Below, in pieces: positions 15,500 to 23,079 of a stretch of 41,467 bases of DNA. The stretch is taken from positions 1 through 41,467 of the forward strand of contig JALZVA010000189.1 of NCBI GenBank assembly GCA_023301335.1. Direction: 5' to 3'. Position 1 is the stretch's first letter; each line of letters starts with the position of its first letter. Under the pieces are notes generated by a model. It did no database searches. It had not been told where the DNA came from and was given only the letters and a program-made list of their open reading frames with translations. Made by a program: the position numbers and the translations under genes. Source of the stretch: Akkermansiaceae bacterium (GTDB lineage Bacteria > Verrucomicrobiota > Verrucomicrobiia > Verrucomicrobiales > Akkermansiaceae).

Positions 15500-16852
15500 A
15501 TGCCATTTCTAAAAAAATTCTGGATCCCTTTTACCCTTCTCATCTTAGGGGCAGGAGTCGCATGTATTTTAGCTCCCTTAGAGCAGCTCCGTGTTAACGA
15601 GCACCTGCTTGGCTTCCCAGATGAAAGTCATCAAGCACATGGAGTCAGGCCTCTTTTAGTTATCGCTCTCTGCCTTCTTCCATTTCTAGCTTCTACCATC
15701 TACACCTTTGCCAGTACTATAGACCGTTACTTAACGAGACAATTTCTCCGCTGCTTCTCTATCTGTTTCTTAGCCTTTCTTGCGATGCTTTTTTTAATGG
15801 AAATGCAAAACCACGCCGACAAGCTCAATCAGGCAGCTCTCAGTGAAATTTTTCATTTTTATCTTATTCAGATTCCTGGATTACTGATGATGATCATCCC
15901 CTATTCCTTAATGCTCTCTCTCCTTTGGTGTCTAGGTAACATGTCTAAATCACAGGAGATCGTCTCTATGATTCAAAGTGGTCGCAGTCTAAGTCGAATC
16001 ATGCTTCCCTTCATCGTTGCTGGGCTTTTTTTATCCCTAGCTACAGGGGTTTTCAGTTATCATTGGGCTCCATACGCCGAAGGTTATAAGCGTTCGATGC
16101 TGAAAGCTTTACGCGGAGAACCCAATACCGCAGCTGAGAATGTAGGCTATGGCGATCCTAAACTCAGGCGCCTCTGGACAGTTGGAAGGTTCCCTCGACA
16201 TTTTGCCAAAGGTGAGCCACTCGAACACCTCACGGTAACTCAAACCACCGAGGCAAAAAACATTTCAGAAAGAATCGTCTGTGAGTCCGCCACATGGGAT
16301 AAAGAGCAATCTCTCTGGCTGTTTAAAAATGCTATTCATTGGCGGTATGCAAATGATGCAGGGGAGCCCCTTTCTATTCCTGAGGCGACGACCCACGATG
16401 AAATCACCCGTGACTACACCGAGACCCCCTGGCAAATCATCCGCCCAGGTCTCAAACCTGAGCAGCTCGGCATTCCGGAACTTTCTTCATGGATTCAAAA
16501 CAACCCAGATCATCCCCTCTCCTTCAAGCGCGCTTATCGCACCTGGTGGCACTTCCGCTGGGCTCAACCTGTTATCTGTCTCGTGATCGTTTTTCTCGCG
16601 GCTCCACTCGGTATTTCTTTTTCTAGGCGTGGCCCAGGAGGAGGCGTAGCCGTTGCTATTTTTCTCTCTGCGATCATGCTCTTCTGCTCAGAAGTGTTTC
16701 CTACTTTAGGGGAGTCTGGGCATCTTCCCCCCATCCTAGCAGCGTGGATGACTAACCTTATATTCATCCTTGTTGCCCTTGTGCTTTTCTACAGAAGAGC
16801 CTCTGGAAGACCTATCTACCAGACCTTTAAAAAAATGTTTCCTAGTCATTGA
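15500..16852 (+). CDS. lptG: LptF/LptG-family LPS export permease with N-terminal extension
   Basis: This is a YjgP/YjgQ-family permease that, with LptB and LptF, extracts LPS from the inner membrane. The canonical family start (IDRYLTRQFLRCFSICFLA) appears only at about residue 74, followed by two close helices, LLWCLGNMSKSQEIVSMIQSGRS, the periplasmic jellyroll-like region (about 215-330) and three C-terminal helices with PLGISFSRRG. The first 73 residues form an extension with two further hydrophobic segments (about 8-27 and 50-70); no start codon lies close to the canonical start, so the extension seems real. The 450 length compares with about 360 for the family. Naming it LptG and not LptF is a judgement. 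Confidence 0.85.
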   Translation: MPFLKKFWIPFTLLILGAGVACILAPLEQLRVNEHLLGFPDESHQAHGVRPLLVIALCLLPFLASTIYTFASTIDRYLTRQFLRCFSICFLAFLAMLFLMEMQNHADKLNQAALSEIFHFYLIQIPGLLMMIIPYSLMLSLLWCLGNMSKSQEIVSMIQSGRSLSRIMLPFIVAGLFLSLATGVFSYHWAPYAEGYKRSMLKALRGEPNTAAENVGYGDPKLRRLWTVGRFPRHFAKGEPLEHLTVTQTTEAKNISERIVCESATWDKEQSLWLFKNAIHWRYANDAGEPLSIPEATTHDEITRDYTETPWQIIRPGLKPEQLGIPELSSWIQNNPDHPLSFKRAYRTWWHFRWAQPVICLVIVFLAAPLGISFSRRGPGGGVAVAIFLSAIMLFCSEVFPTLGESGHLPPILAAWMTNLIFILVALVLFYRRASGRPIYQTFKKMFPSH

Positions 16853-16990
16853 GAATCTCTCACTCTCATCATCTAAATACTTGGATCAAGTAAACGACCT
16901 CGTCATTTTTATAGTAAAGGTTTTTGAAACGCATCTTTCATCTTCAGAGGAAGCTTGCAGTTAAGGTGCATTTCTTCTACCACTCAAGAC

Positions 16991-17644
16991 ATGCGCTACA
17001 AAGCTATTATATGGGACTTAGACGGAACTCTTGTGGACTCCTTACCTGGTATTGAACAATCCGCAAATGCGGCACTAGCTGAGCACGGCTATCCCACACA
17101 CTCTCCCGCAGCTATTCGTAGCTACATTGGTGACGGCTCATGGATGCTCCTCAGACGGGCTGTCCCTGAAGTGAGTGACCTAGTGATTGATCAGATCACC
17201 GAGTCATTTAAAAAATATTATTCCGCACAGTGGAAAGCCGGCACAAAAATCTTCCCTTCTATTCCTGAGCTTTTGGAACAATGTGCGGCCTCTGGCATCA
17301 AACTCTCTATCCTTTCTAATAAACCTCACCCGTTTACCACGGAAATAGTTTCAGATATTTTTTCCTCTATCCCATTTGACATCGTCATGGGGCTGCAAGA
17401 TGGAATAGAACAAAAACCATCACCAGCTGGCACCCTTAAGTGTATTGAAAACTTCCAATGCTCGGCTAATGAAGTGTTATTCATCGGGGACTCTACCGTC
17501 GACCTGCAGACAGCTAAAGCGGCGGGCACAGCAAGCGCTGCTGTCACATGGGGCTACCACGACATCCAAGCACTTCAGCAAGAAGGATCGGATTATTTAG
17601 CCACTAGCGTAACAGAACTAAAAAAAATCATCTTTTCTTCCTAA
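16991..17644 (+). CDS. HAD-family phosphatase, phosphoglycolate phosphatase-like
   Basis: This is a haloacid dehalogenase-superfamily phosphatase with an alpha-helical C1 cap, like Gph and related sugar-phosphate phosphatases. Motif I is IWDLDGTLVDS (nucleophile Asp near residue 9), motif II SILSNKP, the motif III Lys is in EQKPSP, and motif IV is FIGDSTVDLQTAKAAG. The start at 16991 (MRYKAII) gives 217 residues and places motif I normally; an upstream TTG would add twelve unlikely residues. Substrate specificity within this group is not readable, so phosphoglycolate is only the nearest named activity. It is seven bases before tatD. Confidence 0.88.
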   Translation: MRYKAIIWDLDGTLVDSLPGIEQSANAALAEHGYPTHSPAAIRSYIGDGSWMLLRRAVPEVSDLVIDQITESFKKYYSAQWKAGTKIFPSIPELLEQCAASGIKLSILSNKPHPFTTEIVSDIFSSIPFDIVMGLQDGIEQKPSPAGTLKCIENFQCSANEVLFIGDSTVDLQTAKAAGTASAAVTWGYHDIQALQQEGSDYLATSVTELKKIIFSS

Positions 17645-17650
17645 GCCTCG

Positions 17651-18451
17651 ATGATCATTGATTCACACTGTCACCTCGTCAGTTCTAAATTCCCGGAAGA
17701 AGAGATCCCCTCTCTCATTAAACGCGCTCATGACAATGGCGTCACTCAGCTCGTAACCCTCGCTACGCACTTAGGTGACTGCGCCCAAAATCTAACAATC
17801 GCGGAAGCATACGAGACAGTTTTCACCTGCGTTGCCATTCATCCCTGCGATGTCATCGACAGCACTGATGCATTCATTCCAGCTCTTAGAGATTTTGCAA
17901 AGCATGAGAAATGTGTGGCTATAGGCGAAACTGGTCTCGACTATTTTCATCCCGCCCCAGAAGGCTGGACAGAGCAGAAATACCATCAACGCCAAAGAGA
18001 CTTTCTTGAGCAGCATTTTGCACTTGCCGCCGAATTAGGTAAGAACATTGTGATTCATACACGTGATAAAAAAGGAACCGCCTCACTAGATGATGCTCTC
18101 TTAATCTATGCGAAGTGGGCTGATAGAGTTCAAGCTGTGTTTCACTGTTTTCTCGGTCCATTAGAAAATGCTACCCGCATCTTTGACCTTGGAGGTCTGA
18201 TTTCTTTCACTGCCATCAGCACCTTTAAAAGTGCCAACGATTGCTCCAAAGCTGCCGCTGATGCTCCAATCGGATCATTTATGCTGGAAACCGATTCGCC
18301 TTACTTAGCTCCAGCTCCTCATCGAGGAAAACGCTGTGAACCCGCTTATTTGAAAAAAACTGCAGAGCATATTGCCCATTTAAGAAACGAGACAATAGAA
18401 GAGCTTTGCAACCACACTACTCAAACGACTCGAAAATTTTACAACATTTAA
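17651..18451 (+). CDS. TatD-family metal-dependent hydrolase
   Basis: This is a TIM-barrel TatD-type nuclease, 266 residues. Metal ligands are visible in order: SHCHL (His6, His8), IGETGLDYF (Glu), VIHTRD (His), VFHCFLG (His) and LETDSPYLAP (Asp). Family members act as 3'-5' exonucleases or in DNA repair, and some remove damaged deoxynucleotides such as D-aminoacyl ends; which applies here is not known. It is six bases after the HAD gene and probably co-transcribed. PHRGKRCEPAYL at the C-terminus is the usual family ending. Confidence 0.93.
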   Translation: MIIDSHCHLVSSKFPEEEIPSLIKRAHDNGVTQLVTLATHLGDCAQNLTIAEAYETVFTCVAIHPCDVIDSTDAFIPALRDFAKHEKCVAIGETGLDYFHPAPEGWTEQKYHQRQRDFLEQHFALAAELGKNIVIHTRDKKGTASLDDALLIYAKWADRVQAVFHCFLGPLENATRIFDLGGLISFTAISTFKSANDCSKAAADAPIGSFMLETDSPYLAPAPHRGKRCEPAYLKKTAEHIAHLRNETIEELCNHTTQTTRKFYNI

Positions 18452-18530
18452 GTTCCCTTTATTTATATAAAACATTTAACTGTCTTGAAAGAATAAGCAA
18501 ATTTTTGTCGTTCTTATAAACAGTAATTAA

Positions 18531-18548
18531 ATGCTGGAAATACAGCAT
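18531..18548. promoter_or_regulatory. inverted repeat upstream of the LysM lipoprotein
   Basis: ATGCTG and CAGCAT form a perfect 6-bp inverted repeat around a six-base loop, 22 bases before the LysM gene, in a very AT-rich spacer. A TTGTCG/TTAAAT pair (18505-18510 and 18527-18532) lies just upstream as a weak promoter candidate. It could be an operator or a 5' hairpin; I cannot tell which. Confidence 0.25.
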
Positions 18549-18570
18549 AATCTATATTATATCTATTCCC

Positions 18571-19092
18571 ATGAAGCTAAACATCATCATCCTGACATCG
18601 ACAGCAGCTCTTCTCATGCCCTCTTGTGCACTTTTTAATCCTGACTACAAGGAATTCAAACGCCAACAAAAAGAACAACAGGAACAGGCTATTACTACAC
18701 CCTACGATGCCCCTCCTCTTCCAGGAGACGTTCCTCAACTCCCTGACGTTTCTATTCCGAGTTCTACTGCCAATAACCCTTTCGCCATTCCTGATATCGC
18801 ACCTAGCAATATCCCTGATTCTATCCCTCACCAAAGTTTACCCGCTCTTCCTGGAGGTGTAGGTACCTCTGGAAATCCTCTACCCGTCATCGGTGGACCT
18901 CAAATGAATATTCCTTTGGGAGGCGGTGCCAATGCCTTCCAGCAGACTGTCCAGCATCACGTTGTTTCTGGTGATTCTATCTGGGCTCTATCCAGAAAGT
19001 ATAATGTCTCACAAGAGGACATCCGCACCGCTAACAATCTAACTTCTAGTATGATCAAAGTTGGTGAGGTTCTAGAAATCCCTCAACCTTAA
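18571..19092 (+). CDS. LysM-domain lipoprotein
   Basis: This is a 173-residue envelope lipoprotein. The signal peptide ends at lipobox MPSC (lipidated Cys19). The middle (about 45-115) is rich in Pro, Ser, Asn and Gly and is likely an extended spacer. A single C-terminal LysM domain (about 128-172; HHVVSGDSIWALSRKYNVS ... NNLTSSMIKVGEVLEIP) should bind peptidoglycan N-acetylglucosamine chains. No catalytic domain such as peptidase M23 is attached, so a structural or targeting role is more likely than an amidase. The next gene begins eight bases later. Confidence 0.9.
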   Translation: MKLNIIILTSTAALLMPSCALFNPDYKEFKRQQKEQQEQAITTPYDAPPLPGDVPQLPDVSIPSSTANNPFAIPDIAPSNIPDSIPHQSLPALPGGVGTSGNPLPVIGGPQMNIPLGGGANAFQQTVQHHVVSGDSIWALSRKYNVSQEDIRTANNLTSSMIKVGEVLEIPQP

Positions 19093-19100
19093 TACACCCT

Positions 19101-19997
19101 ATGCTAAAGCTAACGCATCTATTGTGTTTGCTTACCTGCATTCAGGTAGCCTCTTTTAACGCGAAAGCTCAGCACCTTGCTGAGCTTTCTTTTCGTGAAC
19201 AGCTTTTTGAAACACGTGACCAACAAAAACACGATCAGTTAATCAATGCTGCGATTGATAAAAACATTTCTACTCAAACTATCTTTGAAGCACAGTTTTT
19301 ATTCTCTATTGATCAAGCAAACGATACAACACTTCTCACCCTCTTAGACGAAGCCAAATTTACAGCTCTTGAAAAAAAATTCAGCCCCATCGACTCTGAA
19401 ATATTCACTTCTTTAGAAGAGCTGCAAGCTACGTTTTATTTCATCAGGGCTGTAGATGCTTTCTCCAAAAAAAATCACACAAATTTTGAAACATACATCA
19501 AACAAGCTTTTTGGTTAGCTCCCTCACAAGCTCCTATCCTCACAACCTATATCCACAAGTTTCAAACTAGGGAGCTTATTAAACATTACAAACATCCCGC
19601 TAACTTTAAACTCAACTTACAAGAATCAAAGGACACTCTCCACTGGGATACATTCGTAAAAAACAACAAAGGCTGTTTGATCATTCTCTACTCACCTTGG
19701 GATCAACAATCTGTGAATGCTGCTCCCCTTATAGAAAAACTTAGTAATCACCCCTCTTTTCATAATCAAAAAATCATTCTCCATAACATTGAAACAGCTC
19801 CTGAGGCTCAAAAAGAAAATCATTCCTTTAAATCTTTATTCGATAAAAATTTAAACCTTACTTGGACCATTGAGAATAATACAACATCGCTCTTAAGCTT
19901 ATTTAAAGTCCGCTCACTTCCTACCTGTGTTTTCTTCGATGATAAAAATAACATCAAACATATCGGAGATATCCAAGACTTCATAAAACAGCTTTAA
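19101..19997 (+). CDS. exported thioredoxin-fold protein lacking CxxC
   Basis: This is a 298-residue protein with a signal peptide (about 1-23, ending NAKA). Residues 25-170 are helical and lysine/glutamine-rich without a recognised family. The C-terminal 110 residues read as a thioredoxin fold: a strand with ILYSPWDQQSVNAAPLIEKL where the active-site CxxC would be (SPWDQQS replaces WCxxC), and VRSLPTCVFFDD, with the cis-proline that marks thioredoxins. With no redox Cys pair it cannot be a normal disulfide oxidoreductase; a chaperone or binding role is inferred. Base composition is noticeably AT-rich relative to the flanking genes. It is eight bases after the LysM gene. Confidence 0.7.
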   Translation: MLKLTHLLCLLTCIQVASFNAKAQHLAELSFREQLFETRDQQKHDQLINAAIDKNISTQTIFEAQFLFSIDQANDTTLLTLLDEAKFTALEKKFSPIDSEIFTSLEELQATFYFIRAVDAFSKKNHTNFETYIKQAFWLAPSQAPILTTYIHKFQTRELIKHYKHPANFKLNLQESKDTLHWDTFVKNNKGCLIILYSPWDQQSVNAAPLIEKLSNHPSFHNQKIILHNIETAPEAQKENHSFKSLFDKNLNLTWTIENNTTSLLSLFKVRSLPTCVFFDDKNNIKHIGDIQDFIKQL

Positions 19998-20020
19998 TTT
20001 TTTCTACAGAAAAAATAATT

Positions 20021-20042
20021 CTTACTTCCCTAAACAAGTAAG
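20021..20042. other. hairpin in the spacer before the H1-like gene
   Basis: A perfect 7-bp stem (20021-20027 with 20036-20042) encloses an eight-base loop 23 bases after the thioredoxin-fold gene. No T-run follows on the plus strand, so it is not a standard intrinsic terminator. Confidence 0.3.
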
Positions 20043-20121
20043 ATCTCATCCTAACAGCTCAGATAAAAAAGGGGAAGTCTTTGCTTAATTCATTTTTCTT
20101 TAAGAAAAATTAAATTTCCTC

Positions 20122-20151
20122 TTGACGTTATTAACCCTTAACGGCTTGAAT
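20122..20151 (+). promoter_or_regulatory. candidate promoter of the histone H1-like gene
   Basis: TTGACG (20122-20127), an 18-base spacer and TTGAAT (20146-20151) resemble sigma-70 elements; the -35 box is a five-of-six match. Between them, CGTTA and TAACG form an interrupted palindrome (about 20126-20143), in a good place for an operator. The leader to the gene would be about 120 bases. Confidence 0.4.
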
Positions 20152-20209
20152 CAATTATTGCAAAGCTCTTGAATGATTTTAAAAAATCTAACAATTCGAC
20201 GCAATCCAC

Positions 20210-20254
20210 ATGAACAAGCTACTATCTGGATTATCTCCTATCCTGATTAAGTAG
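20210..20254 (+). CDS. possible 14-codon leader ORF before the H1-like gene
   Basis: An ATG at 20210 opens 14 codons (MNKLLSGLSPILIK) and its stop abuts an ATG at 20255 that is in frame with the H1-like gene. It might be a leader peptide tuning expression of a very lysine-rich protein, but it is short, has no clear Shine-Dalgarno and may be chance. Confidence 0.15.
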   Translation: MNKLLSGLSPILIK

Positions 20255-20278
20255 ATGTCCACAAACACACACACAGCC

Positions 20279-20812
20279 ATGGCAAAAAAGAAAACCGCTA
20301 AGAAAAAACCAGTAAAAAAAACAACTCCTAAAAAAGTTGTAAAAAAAGCAGCTAAGAAAAAAGTTACTAGAAAAAAAGTAGCACCTAAAACTACTAAAAA
20401 GAAGCCTGCTAAGAAAGTTACTAAAAAGAAGCCTGCTAAGAAAGTTACTAAAAAGAAGACTGCTAAGAAAGTTGCTAAAAAGAAGACTACTAAGAAAGTC
20501 GTTAAAAAGAAGCCTGCTAAGAAAGTCGTTAAAAAGAAAACTGCTAAGAAAGTCGTTAAAAAGAAAACTGCTAAGAAAGTCGTTAAAAAGAAAACTGCTA
20601 AGAAAGTCGTTAAAAAGAAGGCTGCTAAGAAAGTCGTTAAAAAGAAGCCTGCTAAGAAAGTCGTTAAAAAGAAGACTGCTAAGAAAGTCGTTAAAAAGAA
20701 GGCTGCTAAGAAAGTCGTTAAAAAGAAGGCTGCTAAGAAAGTCGTTAAAAAGAAGGCTGCTAAGAAAGTTGCTAAAAAGAAGACTGCTAAGAAAGTCGTT
20801 AAAAAGAAATAA
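20279..20812 (+). CDS. lysine-rich histone H1-like repeat protein
   Basis: This is a 177-residue protein made almost only of Lys, Ala, Val, Thr and Pro, resembling the C-terminal tails of eukaryotic histone H1 and the bacterial H1-like proteins (chlamydial Hc2, Bordetella BpH1, AlgP). It begins MAKKKTAKKK and continues into 15 near-perfect nine-residue units of the form (P/T/A)AKKV(V/T/A)KKK. With no folded domain it should bind DNA or RNA non-specifically through charge, compacting the nucleoid; this is known of the family, not shown here. The start at 20279 is preferred over an upstream ATG at 20255 that would add STNTHTA. It is followed by a strong terminator, so probably monocistronic. 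Confidence 0.9.
   Translation: MAKKKTAKKKPVKKTTPKKVVKKAAKKKVTRKKVAPKTTKKKPAKKVTKKKPAKKVTKKKTAKKVAKKKTTKKVVKKKPAKKVVKKKTAKKVVKKKTAKKVVKKKTAKKVVKKKAAKKVVKKKPAKKVVKKKTAKKVVKKKAAKKVVKKKAAKKVVKKKAAKKVAKKKTAKKVVKKK
20405..20809 (+). repeat. 15 tandem 27-bp coding repeats
   Basis: Fifteen in-frame copies of a 27-base unit encode the nine-residue KKK-terminated repeats of the H1-like protein. The first position of each unit varies (CCT, ACT or GCT) and the sixth codon varies between GTT, ACT and GCT; the rest is nearly constant at the base level, which points to recent expansion by slippage or unequal recombination. Copy number should vary between strains. Confidence 0.95.
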
Positions 20813-20837
20813 TTCCTGGTATTTCTATCAAATTTCT

Positions 20838-20867
20838 AAAGAGAGCCCATCTGGGCTCTCTTTTTTT
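20838..20867 (+). terminator. strong Rho-independent terminator of the H1-like gene
   Basis: An 11-bp perfect stem (20838-20848 with 20853-20863) with a GC-rich core GAGAGCCC and a four-base loop ATCT is followed by a run of T (20861-20867). It lies 26 bases after the H1-like stop and is the clearest intrinsic terminator in the window. Confidence 0.93.
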
Positions 20868-20966
20868 ATCCTCATTCTCATATTCTATTTCTTAAAACGA
20901 GAAGTGGCATAAATCCCCCTCGACAGTTCAGGCCATTACGATTATTTAAAGATCTTCACCACACTT

Positions 20967-22082
20967 ATGGGAATCGCTGATCGCTATATTTTAAAACAGA
21001 TCCTCTCCAGCACTCTTTTTGCTGTGCTCATTCTTTGTGGTGTCTTCCTCATGGGAACTGTTCTAAAAGAAGCCCGAACACTTCTCGTTGGTCAGAACCC
21101 CTCCTTTTTCCTTATTTTTCAGTTCGTCTGGAGTGTCATCCCTCTCTCTCTCATGTTCATTGTTCCCTGCGGCTTTCTTGCTGCAGTTTTACTCACCTTT
21201 GGAAGGCTTTCTTCTAACAATGAGCTCACTGCCTTGAAAATGTCTGGACGCAGTCTCTACCGGATTTCTTTACCCGTTTTTTTATTAGCCATCTGTTTTT
21301 CTATTTTAGGGTTTTGGCTTAATAGCAGCCTTGCTCCAGAGGCCAAAGCTCTACAGAAAAAAATTCTCTATCAAGCTATTCAAACAGACCCACATAAACT
21401 TCTCGACCCTGGTGTTGTCCGTCATCAGCTAAAAGGTAAAATTGTCTTCGTTGAAGAAAGAGACAATGACAGACTTTTCGGGCTTCATGTCTTCGAGCAA
21501 GATCCACGTGAAGGCTCTCATCTCCCCACCCAATACGTTTATGCAAGAGAAGCTAAGCTCTATGTGGACGAAGCCAATAAGGAGCTCCGTCTAAAACTCT
21601 ATGATGCAGCTATTGCAAGCTCTCACAAAGCTCCCGTTGACCTTCTCTTTATAGAAAAACAAGAACCTCTTTTATTCGACTTCAGCAATAAAAAGAAACG
21701 TACGCCAAAAGCGAACACGATGACTTCTGCAGAAATCGCCGAAGAGCTATCCCAAGGAAACATTCACAACCTTTCAGAAAAGAAACAACTCAAGCGGAGC
21801 AATTCCCTAACAAATGAAATGTATGGACGCTACGCAGCCTCCCTTTCCTGTATAGCGTTTTCCTTCATTGGTATCCCTCTAGCCCTCCAGTCACGTAGAA
21901 AAGAAACTTCAACAGGTTTTGTTATCAGTATCGGAATTGCCGTCATTTATTTCACCTTCTTTATTATCGGAAATGATCACCAAGGTGAATCTCCCATGAG
22001 CGTCCAGCCCCTCTACTGGGCACCTAATATTATCGCTATTGTATTAGGAAGCTTTCTTATCTGGAGATCACACCGTAGATAG
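20967..22082 (+). CDS. lptF: LptF/LptG-family LPS export permease
   Basis: This is a 371-residue YjgP/YjgQ permease of ordinary length, the partner of the longer homologue at 15500. It starts with the canonical MGIADRYILKQILSSTLFA helix, has FGRLSSNNELTALKMSGRS in the cytoplasmic coupling-helix region that contacts LptB, a periplasmic beta-rich region (about 125-270) and three C-terminal helices ending with PLYWAPNIIAIVLGSFLIW. FTFGRLSS is more LptF-like, but the distinction is not certain. In many genomes lptF and lptG are adjacent; here five unrelated genes lie between them. It follows the H1-like terminator, so must have its own promoter, and converges with the SDR gene four bases downstream. 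Confidence 0.9.
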   Translation: MGIADRYILKQILSSTLFAVLILCGVFLMGTVLKEARTLLVGQNPSFFLIFQFVWSVIPLSLMFIVPCGFLAAVLLTFGRLSSNNELTALKMSGRSLYRISLPVFLLAICFSILGFWLNSSLAPEAKALQKKILYQAIQTDPHKLLDPGVVRHQLKGKIVFVEERDNDRLFGLHVFEQDPREGSHLPTQYVYAREAKLYVDEANKELRLKLYDAAIASSHKAPVDLLFIEKQEPLLFDFSNKKKRTPKANTMTSAEIAEELSQGNIHNLSEKKQLKRSNSLTNEMYGRYAASLSCIAFSFIGIPLALQSRRKETSTGFVISIGIAVIYFTFFIIGNDHQGESPMSVQPLYWAPNIIAIVLGSFLIWRSHRR

Positions 22083-22086
22083 CCAT

Positions 22087-22980
22087 TTAATCTTTACATC
22101 CGTGAATTTGCGACAGAGCGTCTGCAAAAGATTTATACCTCCACTGATAGCCAGTCGTGTCGAGTAAGGAGTCCTCTACCTTCACACTCGCTAATAACCC
22201 GTCAGCAAATTCCCCTAAGATCCATTTTAGAGCAAATGCCGGAGTCGTTATCAGCGAAGGTCTTCCCATTGCTTGGCCAATCGCCTTCGCAACTTGGCCT
22301 TGAGTGATTTTCTCTCCGGCAAAATTCACTCCTCCTCTGACACTTTCTGTCTCTATGCAATGGAGTATTCCCTCCACTACATCTTGCTCGTGAATCCAGC
22401 TAAAATAAGCTTTTTTATCGCCTAATGGTCCTCCTGCAAAAAAATTATAGGGCATGCTCATTTTTTTCCATGGCTCAGAGTTCTTCCCTAATACGGCACC
22501 AAAGCGAAGACATACAGGTCTTACTCCATAGGCTTCAACAGCGGTAGCACTCGCCTCCCATAATCCACATAAATTTGCGAGAAAGTCAGCCCCATAGGTG
22601 CCCGTTCGCTCGCCATTTACCTCTCCCTCGGCATTGATCACTCCAATCCCTGAGGCGCATAGATACACTTGTGGCCTTTCCTCCTCCGGCATCTCTCCAA
22701 TCCACTTCACCACTTGGTCTGAAACCTTCACTCTAGAGTCCACTAGTTCTTGCTTCACCTTCGCATTCCATCGGCAAGCCACAGATTTCCCTGCAAAATT
22801 AACAACGATATCAGCACCATCTAAGCACCCCTCTCCCCAAGCTCGCCAGCCTTCTCCTTTTCTAGAGCGAGAAACTCCTACCACCTTAAACCCTTGTTTT
22901 CTTAAGAACTCACTGAGACAGCTTCCCAAATATCCCGAAGCTCCGATAATAACGACTGTTTGCACTTTAGACACATTCAA
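22087..22980 (-). CDS. TIGR01777-type NAD(P)-dependent sugar epimerase-like protein
   Basis: This is an extended short-chain dehydrogenase/reductase, 297 residues, of the YfcH/TIGR01777 group. The nucleotide-binding motif IIGASGYLGSCLSEFL is near residue 11; DIVVNFAGKSVACRW and the SAGIGV-like segment CASGIGVINAEG follow. VCLRFGAVLG and the C-terminal domain (TTPAFALKWILGEFADGLLASVKV, DUF1731-like) complete the family pattern. The canonical active-site Tyr-x3-Lys is not obvious, as is common in this group, and the substrate is not known even in E. coli. It is divergent from lptD, with about 100 bases between them. Confidence 0.9.
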   Translation of the reverse strand: MNVSKVQTVVIIGASGYLGSCLSEFLRKQGFKVVGVSRSRKGEGWRAWGEGCLDGADIVVNFAGKSVACRWNAKVKQELVDSRVKVSDQVVKWIGEMPEEERPQVYLCASGIGVINAEGEVNGERTGTYGADFLANLCGLWEASATAVEAYGVRPVCLRFGAVLGKNSEPWKKMSMPYNFFAGGPLGDKKAYFSWIHEQDVVEGILHCIETESVRGGVNFAGEKITQGQVAKAIGQAMGRPSLITTPAFALKWILGEFADGLLASVKVEDSLLDTTGYQWRYKSFADALSQIHGCKD

Positions 22981-23079
22981 TACTTTCAGTTAATTCTGAA
23001 AATGTCAACACGTAAGGATTTTCTGGCCTCTTTTACCTCTTTACTTTGAAGGTAGTATTAAGCACAAATACAGCTGACT

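Noticed and set aside
20405..20809. Regular 27-bp repeats as a possible CRISPR array
   Set aside because: The units are directly abutting with no spacers, are in frame and code for a known kind of protein.
20405..20912. A second long open frame over the repeat, reading as Leu/Arg/Ser/Lys repeats
   Set aside because: The 27-base unit has no stops in this alternative frame, so it stays open by necessity. The composition is unlike any protein family, and the lysine/alanine frame has a proper start, an H1-like product and the terminator just after its stop.
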